A stretch of 64,000 nt of DNA from Pseudomonas sp. SID14000 (GTDB taxonomy: Bacteria; Pseudomonadota; Gammaproteobacteria; Pseudomonadales; Pseudomonadaceae). Where the stretch lies: NCBI RefSeq assembly GCF_002165135.1, contig NZ_NFZQ01000004.1, positions 1 to 64,000 of the forward strand, in the 5' to 3' direction. The translations under genes and the position numbers were made by a program. Shown here piece after piece: positions 10,339 through 18,681 of the stretch (its first letter is position 1; every line of letters begins with the position of its first letter). The notes under the pieces are model-generated. The model ran no database searches and had not been told where the DNA came from. It worked only from the letters and a program-made list of their open reading frames with translations.

Positions 10339-10560
10339 TTACTTCTTGATCGGGAATGAAAGTTGATCGGATTTTGGGGAGCCATGAGTGAAAGCACCTT
10401 CTCCCATTTCGATAGGTGCGAACGGATAGTACTTCCCACTGGGCCCACTCAAATGAACGCAGGCATGTAAAATCGACAGCAAGATAGATGGATTTATTTC
10501 AATGACCCGTTCGAAATCGAGCCGACCTGAGACAAGATCCCAGTCAGACCCGACAGTCAA
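10339..10560 (-). CDS. Small hypothetical protein, coupled to upstream membrane protein
   Basis: A 73-residue frame that begins with a TTG overlapping the TGA stop of the preceding gene (TTGA), an arrangement typical of translational coupling. It has no signal peptide or membrane segment (SGRLDFERVIEINPSILLSILHACVHL ... then a Lys-Lys C-terminus). I do not recognise the family. The composition looks protein-like, but the unusual start and the short length leave open that it is the tail of a broken gene. Confidence 0.4.
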   Translation of the reverse strand: MTVGSDWDLVSGRLDFERVIEINPSILLSILHACVHLSGPSGKYYPFAPIEMGEGAFTHGSPKSDQLSFPIKK

Positions 10561-10928
10561 GCGGCTTTTTCGGACTTATTCCAGATAAACTTGAGCTTGG
10601 CCACTTTGCTCAGTGCCCACCCACTAAACACGTAGAAAGCGTCCAAGTAAAAGCGGCCTTCGTAGTTGGGTAGCGGTTCGCGATTCAGCTTGGGCATGTC
10701 GGGTGAAGGTGGAAACAGTGTATAAAAGCCGTTGGGCAATACAGCCAGTGCGATGAGCAGCAGGTAGGTCACAGTCCGCAGCGTAGCGGCGCGTTTATCG
10801 GATTGCTCGGCCCATTTCAGACCGAACCAGGCGATCAGGCCGGCAGCCGGCAACACCCAGAAGTGCACCGGCATTCCAATGAACATTTCAGCGACAACAC
10901 TTCTCGATTCCAACACCGTGCTCTCCAT
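10557..10928 (-). CDS. Small two-TM membrane protein, unknown function
   Basis: 123 residues with two hydrophobic segments (about residues 20-38 and 50-72, ending in LPNGFYTLF) and a basic C-terminus ending in SEKAA. No strong Shine-Dalgarno is visible before the ATG at 10928; an internal Met at residue 15 is an alternative start. It forms a two-gene unit with the 73-residue frame downstream. No family recognised. Size and topology fit a small immunity or accessory membrane protein, but nothing in the neighbourhood proves this. Confidence 0.55.
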   Translation of the reverse strand: MESTVLESRSVVAEMFIGMPVHFWVLPAAGLIAWFGLKWAEQSDKRAATLRTVTYLLLIALAVLPNGFYTLFPPSPDMPKLNREPLPNYEGRFYLDAFYVFSGWALSKVAKLKFIWNKSEKAA

Positions 10929-10967
10929 TCAAATGGGTGGATTATTGCGCCTGGGACAGGCAAATGC

Positions 10968-10997
10968 AAAAAGCCCGCACTCATGGGCGGGCTTTTT
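10968..10997 (-). terminator. Rho-independent terminator
   Basis: AAAAAGCCCGC and GCGGGCTTTTT form a perfect stem around an eight-base loop. It can act on either strand. It lies 19 bases past the stop of the lipoprotein gene on the minus strand and 40 bases before the next minus-strand gene. Confidence 0.9.
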
Positions 10998-11016
10998 GTG
11001 CTTGACGGTCAGTTGA

Positions 11017-11385
11017 TCATGCTTTTGAACACATCAGCGCGGCGTCCAGCAGCCTGCCATGGTCGTACCAGGCATCGCGTTGATAGGCCGTAAAGTGATG
11101 CCCGGTTCCCGTTTCCCGCACTTCGACCAGGCCACCTGCCTTGTTGGGGTCGGTGCTATCGACGAACAGCTTGACCGAGTTATCGCCATCGACCTGGTAG
11201 GTTTTCACATTCCCTTGAAGTTCGCTTTTGACGCATCCCAGGTACGCCGGCGAACTTCTTTCTGTGGCTCCAGACGCATACCCATGGCCCTTACGCACAT
11301 CGGGGTCATGTGAGCAGCCTACGACGAACAGTGCGGCGAATGAGGACATCAGTATTACGCCTGCTACCGATCTTGAGTTCTTCAT
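11017..11385 (-). CDS. Small putative lipoprotein
   Basis: 122 residues from the ATG at 11385, chosen because AGGAG lies eight bases upstream and because the signal sequence begins there (MKNSRSVAGVILMSSFAALFVVGC, with a VVGC lipobox, Cys at about residue 24). The mature part contains two further Cys (in YLGCVKSE and at the C-terminus, ALMCSKA) that could form a disulphide. It is predicted to be membrane-anchored in the periplasm. No function recognised. Followed by a strong terminator, so it looks monocistronic. Confidence 0.75.
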   Translation of the reverse strand: MKNSRSVAGVILMSSFAALFVVGCSHDPDVRKGHGYASGATERSSPAYLGCVKSELQGNVKTYQVDGDNSVKLFVDSTDPNKAGGLVEVRETGTGHHFTAYQRDAWYDHGRLLDAALMCSKA

Positions 11386-11752
11386 GCGACACGCTCCTGC
11401 TGCCCCATCGAACAACTTGAGAAAGTGTTGCCAAGCCCCATCCCTTTTTTGGTTTTCACTTGTTCATGTTACTGCTCAATGTCAGTCGGGCAATATACCT
11501 GTTTGCAATATCGGTTGCAGAACGGGCTACGTGTGCGTCCCTCCAGCCAGGCTGTGCTTATGTTGGACCGGGGATGTTCAGGCAGAACCACGCCGCTGGT
11601 TTTCTTGTGCGAGATTTCAGCTGGCGGTCGACGCAGGGCTCGCGGTGCAGTGGGGCCATGAACCAGCCAGAGGGCGGGCAGTACTTGTCCCAAACCGGAT
11701 TGTCACCCTGCAGATGACCCCGATTTCGGGTGTGCTGGCCCAGAAATGGGGG
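11386..11752. other. Non-coding stretch
   Basis: 367 bases with no convincing gene. Several short frames exist, but they have no ribosome site and a composition not typical of proteins. Contains the inverted repeat at 11715-11755. Confidence 0.5.
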
Positions 11753-11755
11753 TCA
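11715..11755. repeat. Imperfect 12-bp inverted repeat
   Basis: TGACCCCGATTT pairs with AAATGGGGGTCA with one mismatch across a 17-base loop. It resembles the kind of motif left at insertion-sequence ends or a strong attenuator. No transposase is nearby. Confidence 0.45.
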
Positions 11756-11851
11756 GGCGATGACCTTCAGAAACACAAAAGTCGCCGCCAGATCCAGCAC
11801 CAGCACAGCAACCACAACGAAGATCATGTAGTAGCGGTCATTCTGAGTCAT
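11753..11851 (-). CDS. Possible 32-residue single-TM peptide
   Basis: The frame from ATG 11851 reads MTQNDRYYMIF followed by a continuous hydrophobic helix (VVVAVLVLDLAATFVFLKVIA). GGAG lies nine bases before this ATG. An upstream start at 11908 (MMERELLELWGID) would give about 51 residues but has no clear ribosome site. A small inner-membrane protein is likely if expressed. No family recognised. Confidence 0.4.
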   Translation of the reverse strand: MTQNDRYYMIFVVVAVLVLDLAATFVFLKVIA

Positions 11852-12134
11852 TTCTGCGTACTCCGCATGATCGATGCCCCAGAGTTCCAGCAATTCCCGT
11901 TCCATCATGGCGCAACCATGGGGATGTGTTGATTTTGCCAGGCGCAATCCCCGTCACTCTCCGCCGAAACACATGCGCCAGATGCCGCTTGGCGCTGAAT
12001 TGCCCCCAAGCACTACATACAAGCTAAGCTGCAGGTTCGGGCGCTTTTTCGATGGCCTCAGCACCATGCCTCTACATCGTCGCTCTAGCGATCCATACCA
12101 CCTGGCCAGAATTGGTCTTGAAGAGGATGAACCA

Positions 12135-12392
12135 ATGGCGACAATAGAGACGCAAGCGCTTGCACAAGGACTCTTGCAAGTAGAAAACAGCTGGCAAAAA
12201 TATTTGACTTCTCAAAAAAAAGCTGAGGGCCTGAGCGGACACGCGCTTAAGGCAGCCCTGAGAGCAAGTGCGCAAAACTATAAAAGATTTCAGAATCACA
12301 GCCAGCAATTTTATGCCGAGGTTCGCAAACGGGTGACTGATGCGGAGAAACTGGAATACGATATGAAGCTTTACCCTCACCATTACACTTGA
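12135..12392 (+). CDS. Small charged hypothetical protein
   Basis: 85 residues from ATG 12135, chosen because AGAGGA precedes it and the composition becomes protein-like there (MATIETQALAQGLLQVENSW). It is helical and rich in Lys, Gln and Ala, with no Cys, signal peptide or membrane segment, so a cytosolic helical protein. A terminator follows 50 bases downstream. No function recognised. Confidence 0.6.
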   Translation: MATIETQALAQGLLQVENSWQKYLTSQKKAEGLSGHALKAALRASAQNYKRFQNHSQQFYAEVRKRVTDAEKLEYDMKLYPHHYT

Positions 12393-12441
12393 GGAGATTA
12401 TCTAGTACTTGCCACGCCAGATTTAACTATCAAATCATTAT

Positions 12442-12468
12442 AAATGCCCAGCTTATAGCCGGGCATTT
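12442..12468 (+). terminator. Terminator hairpin
   Basis: AAATGCCC and GGGCATTT form a stem with an 11-base loop, followed by CTTT. It sits between the plus-strand small gene and the convergent minus-strand small gene and may serve both. Confidence 0.75.
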
Positions 12469-12512
12469 CTTTGAGGCATGAGTCAGCCGAATCTCGGTGT
12501 TGCTTGCGTGCC

Positions 12513-12686
12513 TTAAACCTTGGCGGTGCGCTCGCTCGGCCATGAGTTCTTCGGTTTCATTGTCGATGTACCGCTCATACCAGTTGGGATCTGCTCAATA
12601 TTGCCCCCATCACGAATGAATACTTCAATTTGCTCACTCAAGCGTTGATGGGCCCGCTGCGTTTCTGGGGAGAAGGTCGGGTGCAT
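12513..12686 (-). CDS. Small hypothetical protein
   Basis: 57 residues from ATG 12686, chosen because GAGG lies eight bases upstream. The sequence MHPTFSPETQRAHQRLSE is followed by QIEVFIRDGGNIEQIPTGMS, a pattern of a short helix followed by a GG-x-I-x-x-IP motif that I associate with small Pseudomonas proteins of unknown function. No membrane segment. Confidence 0.6.
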   Translation of the reverse strand: MHPTFSPETQRAHQRLSEQIEVFIRDGGNIEQIPTGMSGTSTMKPKNSWPSERTAKV

Positions 12687-12898
12687 AATTGTTACCTCGG
12701 TTAGGGCCAAGAAAAAGACCCGAAGCTCACTATACACGATTCCCGTCGCCCGCTGCCGAGATCATTGGCGTGTCGCCCCCTTTCAACAAGCTTTAAATCG
12801 CCCTCTCCGCCATGGGATGAAAGCGGCCTTGCAGGAGGTACTCTGCTGCATGTGCTCGTGGGGTTATCGCACAAATGTTTGCAACGCTCCAACGCACC

Positions 12899-14272
12899 TC
12901 AACTCAGTACGGAGCCAAGTCTGGTGCTAGGCGCCATACCTTCCTCCGAAGGGATCCGGACAAAAATGCAGTATTTACCACCCTCCATAGATTCAAAAGC
13001 CACCAGTTTTTCCACCAGCGCGGCGCTCAAAATCTTACCGGCATTAAGCAGCAACATGCCGTTGTCGGCATTCAGGTTGCGCGCGAGCACCATTCCCGGT
13101 ACCAAGTCGCGAGTGGCGCAGACCTGGACGTCAGGATCCACCAGGGTGAGATCGCTGTGGAGCGACGCGCAGACTTCAACGAAATCTTCCAGTAGCGCCG
13201 GTTCATACAGCCGGCCGGCGTATTTGCGCAGGTAGAGCAAGGCCTCATCACTGTTCATCTGTCGTTCAAGAATCAAACCCCGTTGCAGCTCAACGAAGTC
13301 CACGGCCAGCTTGAGCAAGCGGGCGCCGAACGGGATAGCTTCGCCCTTAAGTCGGTCGGGGAAACCGCTGCCGTCCCAGTGTTCTTGGTGGTGCAGGATC
13401 AGACGCGCGGCATCCTTCATAGGCTCAAGGGTCATGAGCAGTGTTTCACTTTGGCGAGGATAGTCGCGGTAGCGCTCGCGGTCGCTGTGCATCAGCAGGT
13501 CCGAAGGGGCAGCGATCATGCTGTCCGGCCAACTCAACTTGCCGATGTTGTACAGCGCCGCAGCCATGGCCAGATCGCGACTTGTCGCCTCGTCCAGGGC
13601 GTGCACCCTACAGTAGCAACGTACCAGTTCGATGATCTGCCGGTTGGTCTGCTTGGCTGGAGGCAGCCGCAGGTTAGCCAACATTGAGAACACTTCGGTC
13701 CCGGTAACATAGCTGTGTTTCAGTTCTTCATAGGCTAAGTCGAGCATGTCGGCGGTCTGCTGTAGCTCAGCAGTACGTGCCGCAACTCGTTTCTCCAGGT
13801 TGGTATTGAGCAGTCTCAACTGGGCGTTCTGCCGACGTGTCAGCAGCTCCAGGCGTTGGCGCTCACGTTCGGAATGCTGGTGCTCCAAGGCCTGGCGCAA
13901 GGTCAGCAACATCTCGTCGTCGTTCCAGGGCTTGCTGATGTAACGATGGATGCGACCGTCGTTAACAGCCTTGATGATCGCGCCTGGGTCAGCATAGCCG
14001 GTCAGCATGATCCTGACGGTCGACGGGTATCGCTGATGGATCTGCGCCAACAAGGTGGCGCCATCCATACCCGGCATGCGCGCATCGCTCATCACCAGGT
14101 CCACCGGGCCCTCTTCCATCAGCGCCAGAGCCTGTTCGCCGCTGGTCGCCAGCAACACGTCATAGGGTTGGCCACGCAATAGCCGGCGCAGACTGTTGAG
14201 GATCGGCTCCTCGTCGTCTACCAGCAACACGGTTGGCCGACAGGGTGGGGTCAGGGTCGATTGCGCTTCCAT
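12899..14272 (-). CDS. Response regulator with degenerate HD-GYP-like output domain
   Basis: 457 residues from ATG 14272 (GAGG seven bases upstream; a GTG at 14305 is a poorer start). Residues about 14-135 are a receiver: acidic pair in LLVDDEEP, phospho-acceptor D63 in MSDARMPGMDG, K114 in ISKPW. A coiled coil follows (about 135-185), then an HD-GYP-like domain. In that domain the catalytic HD dyad is replaced by Tyr-Asn (ALYNIGKLSWPD, residues 241-242), a further expected His is Tyr (YPRQSETLL), and GYP reads GFP in HHQEHWDGSGFP. Cyclic-di-GMP hydrolysis is therefore doubtful; it may act as a binding or protein-interaction module. Transcribed away from the peroxidase/kinase operon, its likely partner. 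Confidence 0.88.
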   Translation of the reverse strand: MEAQSTLTPPCRPTVLLVDDEEPILNSLRRLLRGQPYDVLLATSGEQALALMEEGPVDLVMSDARMPGMDGATLLAQIHQRYPSTVRIMLTGYADPGAIIKAVNDGRIHRYISKPWNDDEMLLTLRQALEHQHSERERQRLELLTRRQNAQLRLLNTNLEKRVAARTAELQQTADMLDLAYEELKHSYVTGTEVFSMLANLRLPPAKQTNRQIIELVRCYCRVHALDEATSRDLAMAAALYNIGKLSWPDSMIAAPSDLLMHSDRERYRDYPRQSETLLMTLEPMKDAARLILHHQEHWDGSGFPDRLKGEAIPFGARLLKLAVDFVELQRGLILERQMNSDEALLYLRKYAGRLYEPALLEDFVEVCASLHSDLTLVDPDVQVCATRDLVPGMVLARNLNADNGMLLLNAGKILSAALVEKLVAFESMEGGKYCIFVRIPSEEGMAPSTRLGSVLS

Positions 14273-14471
14273 GGCAGGCCTCACGCGGTCGATCGATGGT
14301 GGCACTCGTGTTCAACGAACGCCTGTTCAAAGGCTAGATCATTTTTCTGCGATAGGTGCCGGGGGCAAGACGGGGCTGGTGACAGGCGAAAAATCCGGAA
14401 GGCATCTAACCTGATGGCATGGCACCACCCAACTGCGTATCCGTCAGCCAAGGGACAAAGGATTCTCCCGG

Positions 14472-15470
14472 ATGTTCGCGCACAATACCTGTTGCTTTAC
14501 TTCTGTTCGTCGCTTTGAGCGCTTGCGACGTTACCTGAGCCCGCTGGTGCTACTCATGCTGTGCTCGAACGCCGGAGCCGAGCCTCTGGATGAACCGCTC
14601 AAACCGCTGCCACCTATTCCGGTTCTGGCGCCTGGGCGCGTCGAGCTGGGCCGCCTGTTGTTCAACGATCCACGGCTGTCGCTCAACGGCACCCTGTCCT
14701 GTACCAGCTGTCACCGTCTGGACAAGTACGGGGCCGATGACCGGGCGTTTTCCGTTGGGGTCGATGGCCAGCCGCTGCAGCTCAATACTCCAACGGTATT
14801 CAATGCCAGCCTCAATTTCCGACAGTTCTGGAATGGCCGGGTCGAGTCACTCGAGGAGCAGGGGAATGCCGTGATCACCAGCACTCACGAGATGGGTGGA
14901 GACTGGGGCGTGATCGAGCAGCGCATTGCCGGAGACGAGCGTTACCGTCAGGCGTTTAAGGACGCCTACCCGGATGCTGTGACCAAGGACAATATCCTGA
15001 CCGCGTTGGCCGATTACCAAAGGACGCTTCTTACCCCAGGCGCGCGCTTCGATCGTTACCTGCAGGGCGATACCGAGGCTCTCACCCTTGAGGAAAAATA
15101 CGGCTACCAGCGCTTCAAGGACTATGGCTGCATCGCCTGCCACCAAGGAGTAAATATTGGGGGCAACATGTTCCAGAAATTTGGCGTGTTCGGCGACTAC
15201 ATCGCTGACCGTGGTAACCCCACCGAGGCAGACCAAGGCCGCTTCAACGTGACCGGAGAGGAAGCCGACCGGGGGGTGTTCAAAGTGCCGAGCCTGCGCA
15301 ACGTGGCGATGACCGCTCCCTATTTCCACGATGGCTCGGCGCCTACGCTTGAACGTGCGATTGACGTGATGTTTCAGTATCAGCTTGGGCGAATCCCAAC
15401 CGACGAGGACCGCAGGCTCATCATACTGTTCCTCAAAACACTCACTGCTGAAAACGTGGTTCAGCCATGA
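14472..15470 (+). CDS. Di-haem cytochrome c peroxidase family protein
   Basis: 332 residues, the usual length for the bacterial CcpA/MauG family. An N-terminal signal peptide (about residues 20-36, ending SNAGA) sends it to the periplasm. Two c-type haem sites, CTSCH and CIACH, mark the electron-transfer and peroxidatic haem domains. The family reduces hydrogen peroxide to water with electrons from a cytochrome or cupredoxin, but in such signalling loci a sensory role is possible. AAAGGA lies nine bases before the ATG. Its stop overlaps the next gene by four bases (ATGA), which ties it to the two kinases. Confidence 0.9.
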   Translation: MFAHNTCCFTSVRRFERLRRYLSPLVLLMLCSNAGAEPLDEPLKPLPPIPVLAPGRVELGRLLFNDPRLSLNGTLSCTSCHRLDKYGADDRAFSVGVDGQPLQLNTPTVFNASLNFRQFWNGRVESLEEQGNAVITSTHEMGGDWGVIEQRIAGDERYRQAFKDAYPDAVTKDNILTALADYQRTLLTPGARFDRYLQGDTEALTLEEKYGYQRFKDYGCIACHQGVNIGGNMFQKFGVFGDYIADRGNPTEADQGRFNVTGEEADRGVFKVPSLRNVAMTAPYFHDGSAPTLERAIDVMFQYQLGRIPTDEDRRLIILFLKTLTAENVVQP

Positions 15471-17281
15471 GGGTAATTTCTCGGCGCATAAGCCTGATTC
15501 TATTCAGCGGGATGGTCCTTGTACTGTCGTCCATGCTGCTGTACCTGTACCTGAATTCCGGGTCAGAGCAGACCCAGGCCTACAACGAATCCAGGGATCT
15601 TATTCGTCAGCTCAAGCAACAGGATGCTGTATGGGAAAATGAAGTGCTCAAGGCCCGGGTAGCCATCTCCCATAATTACGATCCACTTGTGAACCCGCTC
15701 AAGGAAATGAAGCAGCTATGGGCACGCTTCGACAAGCGGGAAGCCGAACAAGGCCGCGACAACTCAGACCAGTGGCGTGATGCCCATGACGGTTTTCTCT
15801 CTGCGCTTGGGGAAAAGGCTCGGCTTGTGGAGCAATTCAAATCGCACAATGCCGTGCTGCGAAACTCGTTGGCCTTTCTACCCGCAGCCGAGGACGGTAT
15901 TCAGGCCCAGCTAAACAAAATGCCGCCCCCGAATCGGCAGGAAGTACAGGCATTCGTCACGGACACTTATGATCTCTTGCTAAGTGCCCTGGAGTTCGCA
16001 CAGGTTACCTCTGCGGACAAGGCGGCAGAGATAGAGGTGGGGTTAGGCGCCTTAGCTGTTAACGTGGAGAACCTGCCCAAGGAGTTTCAGACGCCCCTCA
16101 ATCTGTTGAGCAATCACGTGGCATTGATCCTGCGCGAGCAACCGATCGTCAACCGCCTTCTCGAGCACATCGAGGCGATTCCCGTCGCCGAACGCCTGGA
16201 TGCTATCACCAACCTCCTGGACAGGAATCAACAACAGGTTGAAAAGATCGACCGTAAATACCATCTCTACACCTTGTGGCTATCCGGCCTGCTGATGTTT
16301 TCGGTCATCTGCCTGGCTGCGCTACTGGTGCGGAGCTTCGCCGAGGTAAGACGGGTCAACAACGCGTTGCAGGCCTCCAATGACGTCCTGGAACAGCGGG
16401 TCGAGGATCGCACCCTGGAACTCAGAAACGCTCAGAGCGAACTGTTCAACGCTGCCCGCCAAGCTGGTATGGCGGAGATCGCCACCAATGTGTTGCACAA
16501 CGTGGGCAACGTGCTCAACAGCGTGAACACATCCTCTGATCTCATCGCTCGAACTTTGCGCAGTAGCAAAACCCAGGGCCTGGGCAAGGCCATGCAACTG
16601 TTCCGCGAGCATGCCGGTGACATCGGTCGTTTTCTCGACGAAGACCCCAAAGGCCGGTTGCTTCCCGGCTACCTCAACCAGTTGACCGAGGCGATCACCA
16701 ACGAGCAGCAGGAGATCGTGATCGAGCTGGAGCGGATGAACAAGAGCATCGACCACATCAAGGAAGTGGTGGCCACCCAGCAGTCCTATGCCGGGGCCAA
16801 AAGTGTGCCAGAGCCGCTGTCGGTCAACGACCTGGTCGAAGACGCGCTGCGCATGAACGCAGGAGCGCTGGTCCGGCACCAGGTAACGGTGGTGCGCGAC
16901 TTTGCCGAACTGCCTCTGGTGATGGGCGACCGGCATCGGCTGCTGCTGATTCTGATCAACCTTATCAGCAACGCCAAGTACGCCATGTCCGGCCCCGGCA
17001 GCGATCAGCGGACGATGATCCTCAGGACCTGCATCATTGATGGGGTCCTTCTGGAAATTAGCGTGCTGGACGAAGGCGAAGGCATTGCTCCCGAAAACCT
17101 GCAGAAGATCTTTGCCCACGGCTTCACCACTCGCAAGGACGGGCATGGCTTCGGCTTGCACAGCTGCGCCCTGGCCGCCATCGAGATGAATGGTCACCTC
17201 ACCGCACACAGCGATGGTCCTGGCCTGGGTGCTCTCTTTACCCTGCGGATCCCGCTAATCGCGGTGACGGAGCCTGCATGA
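15467..17281 (+). CDS. Membrane sensor histidine kinase
   Basis: 604 residues. TM1 is about residues 8-28. A largely helical periplasmic sensor region (29-262) recalls DAHL-type sensors. TM2 is at 263-287 (LWLSGLLMFSVICLAALLV), followed by a coiled coil. The phospho-acceptor region has the atypical H-box LHNVGNVLNS instead of H-E-x-x-x-P. The ATPase domain has an N-box (LILINLISNAKYAM), G1 (DEGEGIAPENL) and G2 (GHGFGLHS). It overlaps both neighbours by four bases, so the three are probably made together. The periplasmic peroxidase could pass it a peroxide or redox signal; that is inference. Confidence 0.9.
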   Translation: MRVISRRISLILFSGMVLVLSSMLLYLYLNSGSEQTQAYNESRDLIRQLKQQDAVWENEVLKARVAISHNYDPLVNPLKEMKQLWARFDKREAEQGRDNSDQWRDAHDGFLSALGEKARLVEQFKSHNAVLRNSLAFLPAAEDGIQAQLNKMPPPNRQEVQAFVTDTYDLLLSALEFAQVTSADKAAEIEVGLGALAVNVENLPKEFQTPLNLLSNHVALILREQPIVNRLLEHIEAIPVAERLDAITNLLDRNQQQVEKIDRKYHLYTLWLSGLLMFSVICLAALLVRSFAEVRRVNNALQASNDVLEQRVEDRTLELRNAQSELFNAARQAGMAEIATNVLHNVGNVLNSVNTSSDLIARTLRSSKTQGLGKAMQLFREHAGDIGRFLDEDPKGRLLPGYLNQLTEAITNEQQEIVIELERMNKSIDHIKEVVATQQSYAGAKSVPEPLSVNDLVEDALRMNAGALVRHQVTVVRDFAELPLVMGDRHRLLLILINLISNAKYAMSGPGSDQRTMILRTCIIDGVLLEISVLDEGEGIAPENLQKIFAHGFTTRKDGHGFGLHSCALAAIEMNGHLTAHSDGPGLGALFTLRIPLIAVTEPA

Positions 17282-18681
17282 GTGACCTGACCAATCGTCG
17301 GATCCTGCTGATCGATGACATGCCGACTATCCACGAGGATTTTCGCAAGATCCTTTCCCCGTCCAGGTCGCAGACCACTGAGCTGGACGAGATGGAGGGG
17401 CTGTTATTTGGCGAGCAGGTCAAGCACGAACGACCGGTATTCGAACTCGACTCAGCCTATGGCGGTGAGGAGGGACTCAGCCTGCTGAAGCAGGCACTGC
17501 AAAACCGCAAGCCCTACGCGTTGGCCTTCGTCGACATGCGAATGCCAGGCGGATGGGATGGAGCCCAAACCATCGAGCACCTGTGGGAAGAGGACCCGCT
17601 GTTGCAGGTAGTCGTGTGCACCGCCTACTCGGACTACTCCTGGGACGAGTTGCTCGACCGGCTGCAGGCGCACGACCGACTGCTGATCCTGAAAAAACCG
17701 TTCGACAACATCGAAGTCCAGCAAATGGCCAGCGCCTTGCTGACCAAGTGGGAAATGACCCAACGAGCCTTGCTGAAAATGCACCAGCTCGAACAACGGG
17801 TAGAACAGCGTACCCAGCAACTGACCCAGGCCGGTGAAGCGCTGCAGCGCGAGATAGACGAGCGCAAGCAGCTGGAAAGCCAGCTGGTGCAATCGGAGAA
17901 GCTCGCCTCGTTGGGGCAGATGGCCGCTGGCGTCGCGCACGAGATCAACAACCCGATCGGATTCGTGTCCTCCAATCTGGGCACTCTGGAAAGGTACTTC
18001 CAGCAACTGGTTGCGACGCTCGACGCCTATCGCCAGGCCGCACTGATGCTCGGCCCAAGCGAAATCGCTGCGCCCTTGCAAAGACTTGGCGAGCAGACCG
18101 ACCTGGAATTCCTCATGGAAGACATCCCCATCCTGATCAAGGAATCCAAGGACGGAATCGGTCGAGTGGCGCAGATCGTCAAAGACCTCAAAGACTTCTC
18201 GCGCGTAGACAACAATCAGCAGTGGCAATTGGCTAATCTGGAACAGGGCATTGACTCCACTCTGAACATCGTCGCGAGTGAGCTGAAATACAAAGCAGAC
18301 GTGGTAAAGCGGTACCAGCCGTTGCCCGAGATCGAATGCCTGCCGTCGCAGATCAACCAGGTGATCATGAACCTGGTGGTTAATGCCGCCCAAGCCATAG
18401 GCCCCGAGCGAGGCACCATCACCTTGGGCACTGCTCATCAAGGCGCCTGGGTGTGCATCGAAGTTACAGATACGGGCGCGGGGATAGCACCGGAGAACGT
18501 TAAGAAAATCTTTGATCCTTTTTTCACCACCAAACCCGTCGGTCAAGGTACCGGGTTAGGCCTGTCCCTTTCATACGGCATTGTAAAGAAACACGGTGGA
18601 GAGATAACCGTTTCAAGCCAGGTCGGCGTCGGAACAACGTTTCGCGTACAACTGCCGGTACGGCAGAACGCAGAGCTGTGA
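17278..18681 (+). CDS. Receiver-histidine kinase hybrid (soluble)
   Basis: 467 residues with no membrane segment. An N-terminal receiver (about 8-140: LLIDDMPTIHEDF, phospho-acceptor Asp in FVDMRMPGGWDG, Lys in LILKKPFD) is followed by a coiled coil and a HisKA/HATPase pair (H-box MAAGVAHEINNPIGF, N-box VIMNLVVNAAQAI, G1 DTGAGIAPENV, F-box FDPFFTTK, G2 GTGLGLSLS). This receiver-first order suits a middle relay protein, taking phosphate from the membrane kinase and passing it to another regulator, for which the divergent HD-like regulator is the obvious candidate. Overlaps the upstream gene by four bases. Confidence 0.9.
   Translation: MSDLTNRRILLIDDMPTIHEDFRKILSPSRSQTTELDEMEGLLFGEQVKHERPVFELDSAYGGEEGLSLLKQALQNRKPYALAFVDMRMPGGWDGAQTIEHLWEEDPLLQVVVCTAYSDYSWDELLDRLQAHDRLLILKKPFDNIEVQQMASALLTKWEMTQRALLKMHQLEQRVEQRTQQLTQAGEALQREIDERKQLESQLVQSEKLASLGQMAAGVAHEINNPIGFVSSNLGTLERYFQQLVATLDAYRQAALMLGPSEIAAPLQRLGEQTDLEFLMEDIPILIKESKDGIGRVAQIVKDLKDFSRVDNNQQWQLANLEQGIDSTLNIVASELKYKADVVKRYQPLPEIECLPSQINQVIMNLVVNAAQAIGPERGTITLGTAHQGAWVCIEVTDTGAGIAPENVKKIFDPFFTTKPVGQGTGLGLSLSYGIVKKHGGEITVSSQVGVGTTFRVQLPVRQNAEL

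Noticed and set aside
11228..11932. 234-codon plus-strand frame
   Set aside because: Overlaps the lipoprotein gene antisense and non-coding DNA; mixed composition and no start signal.
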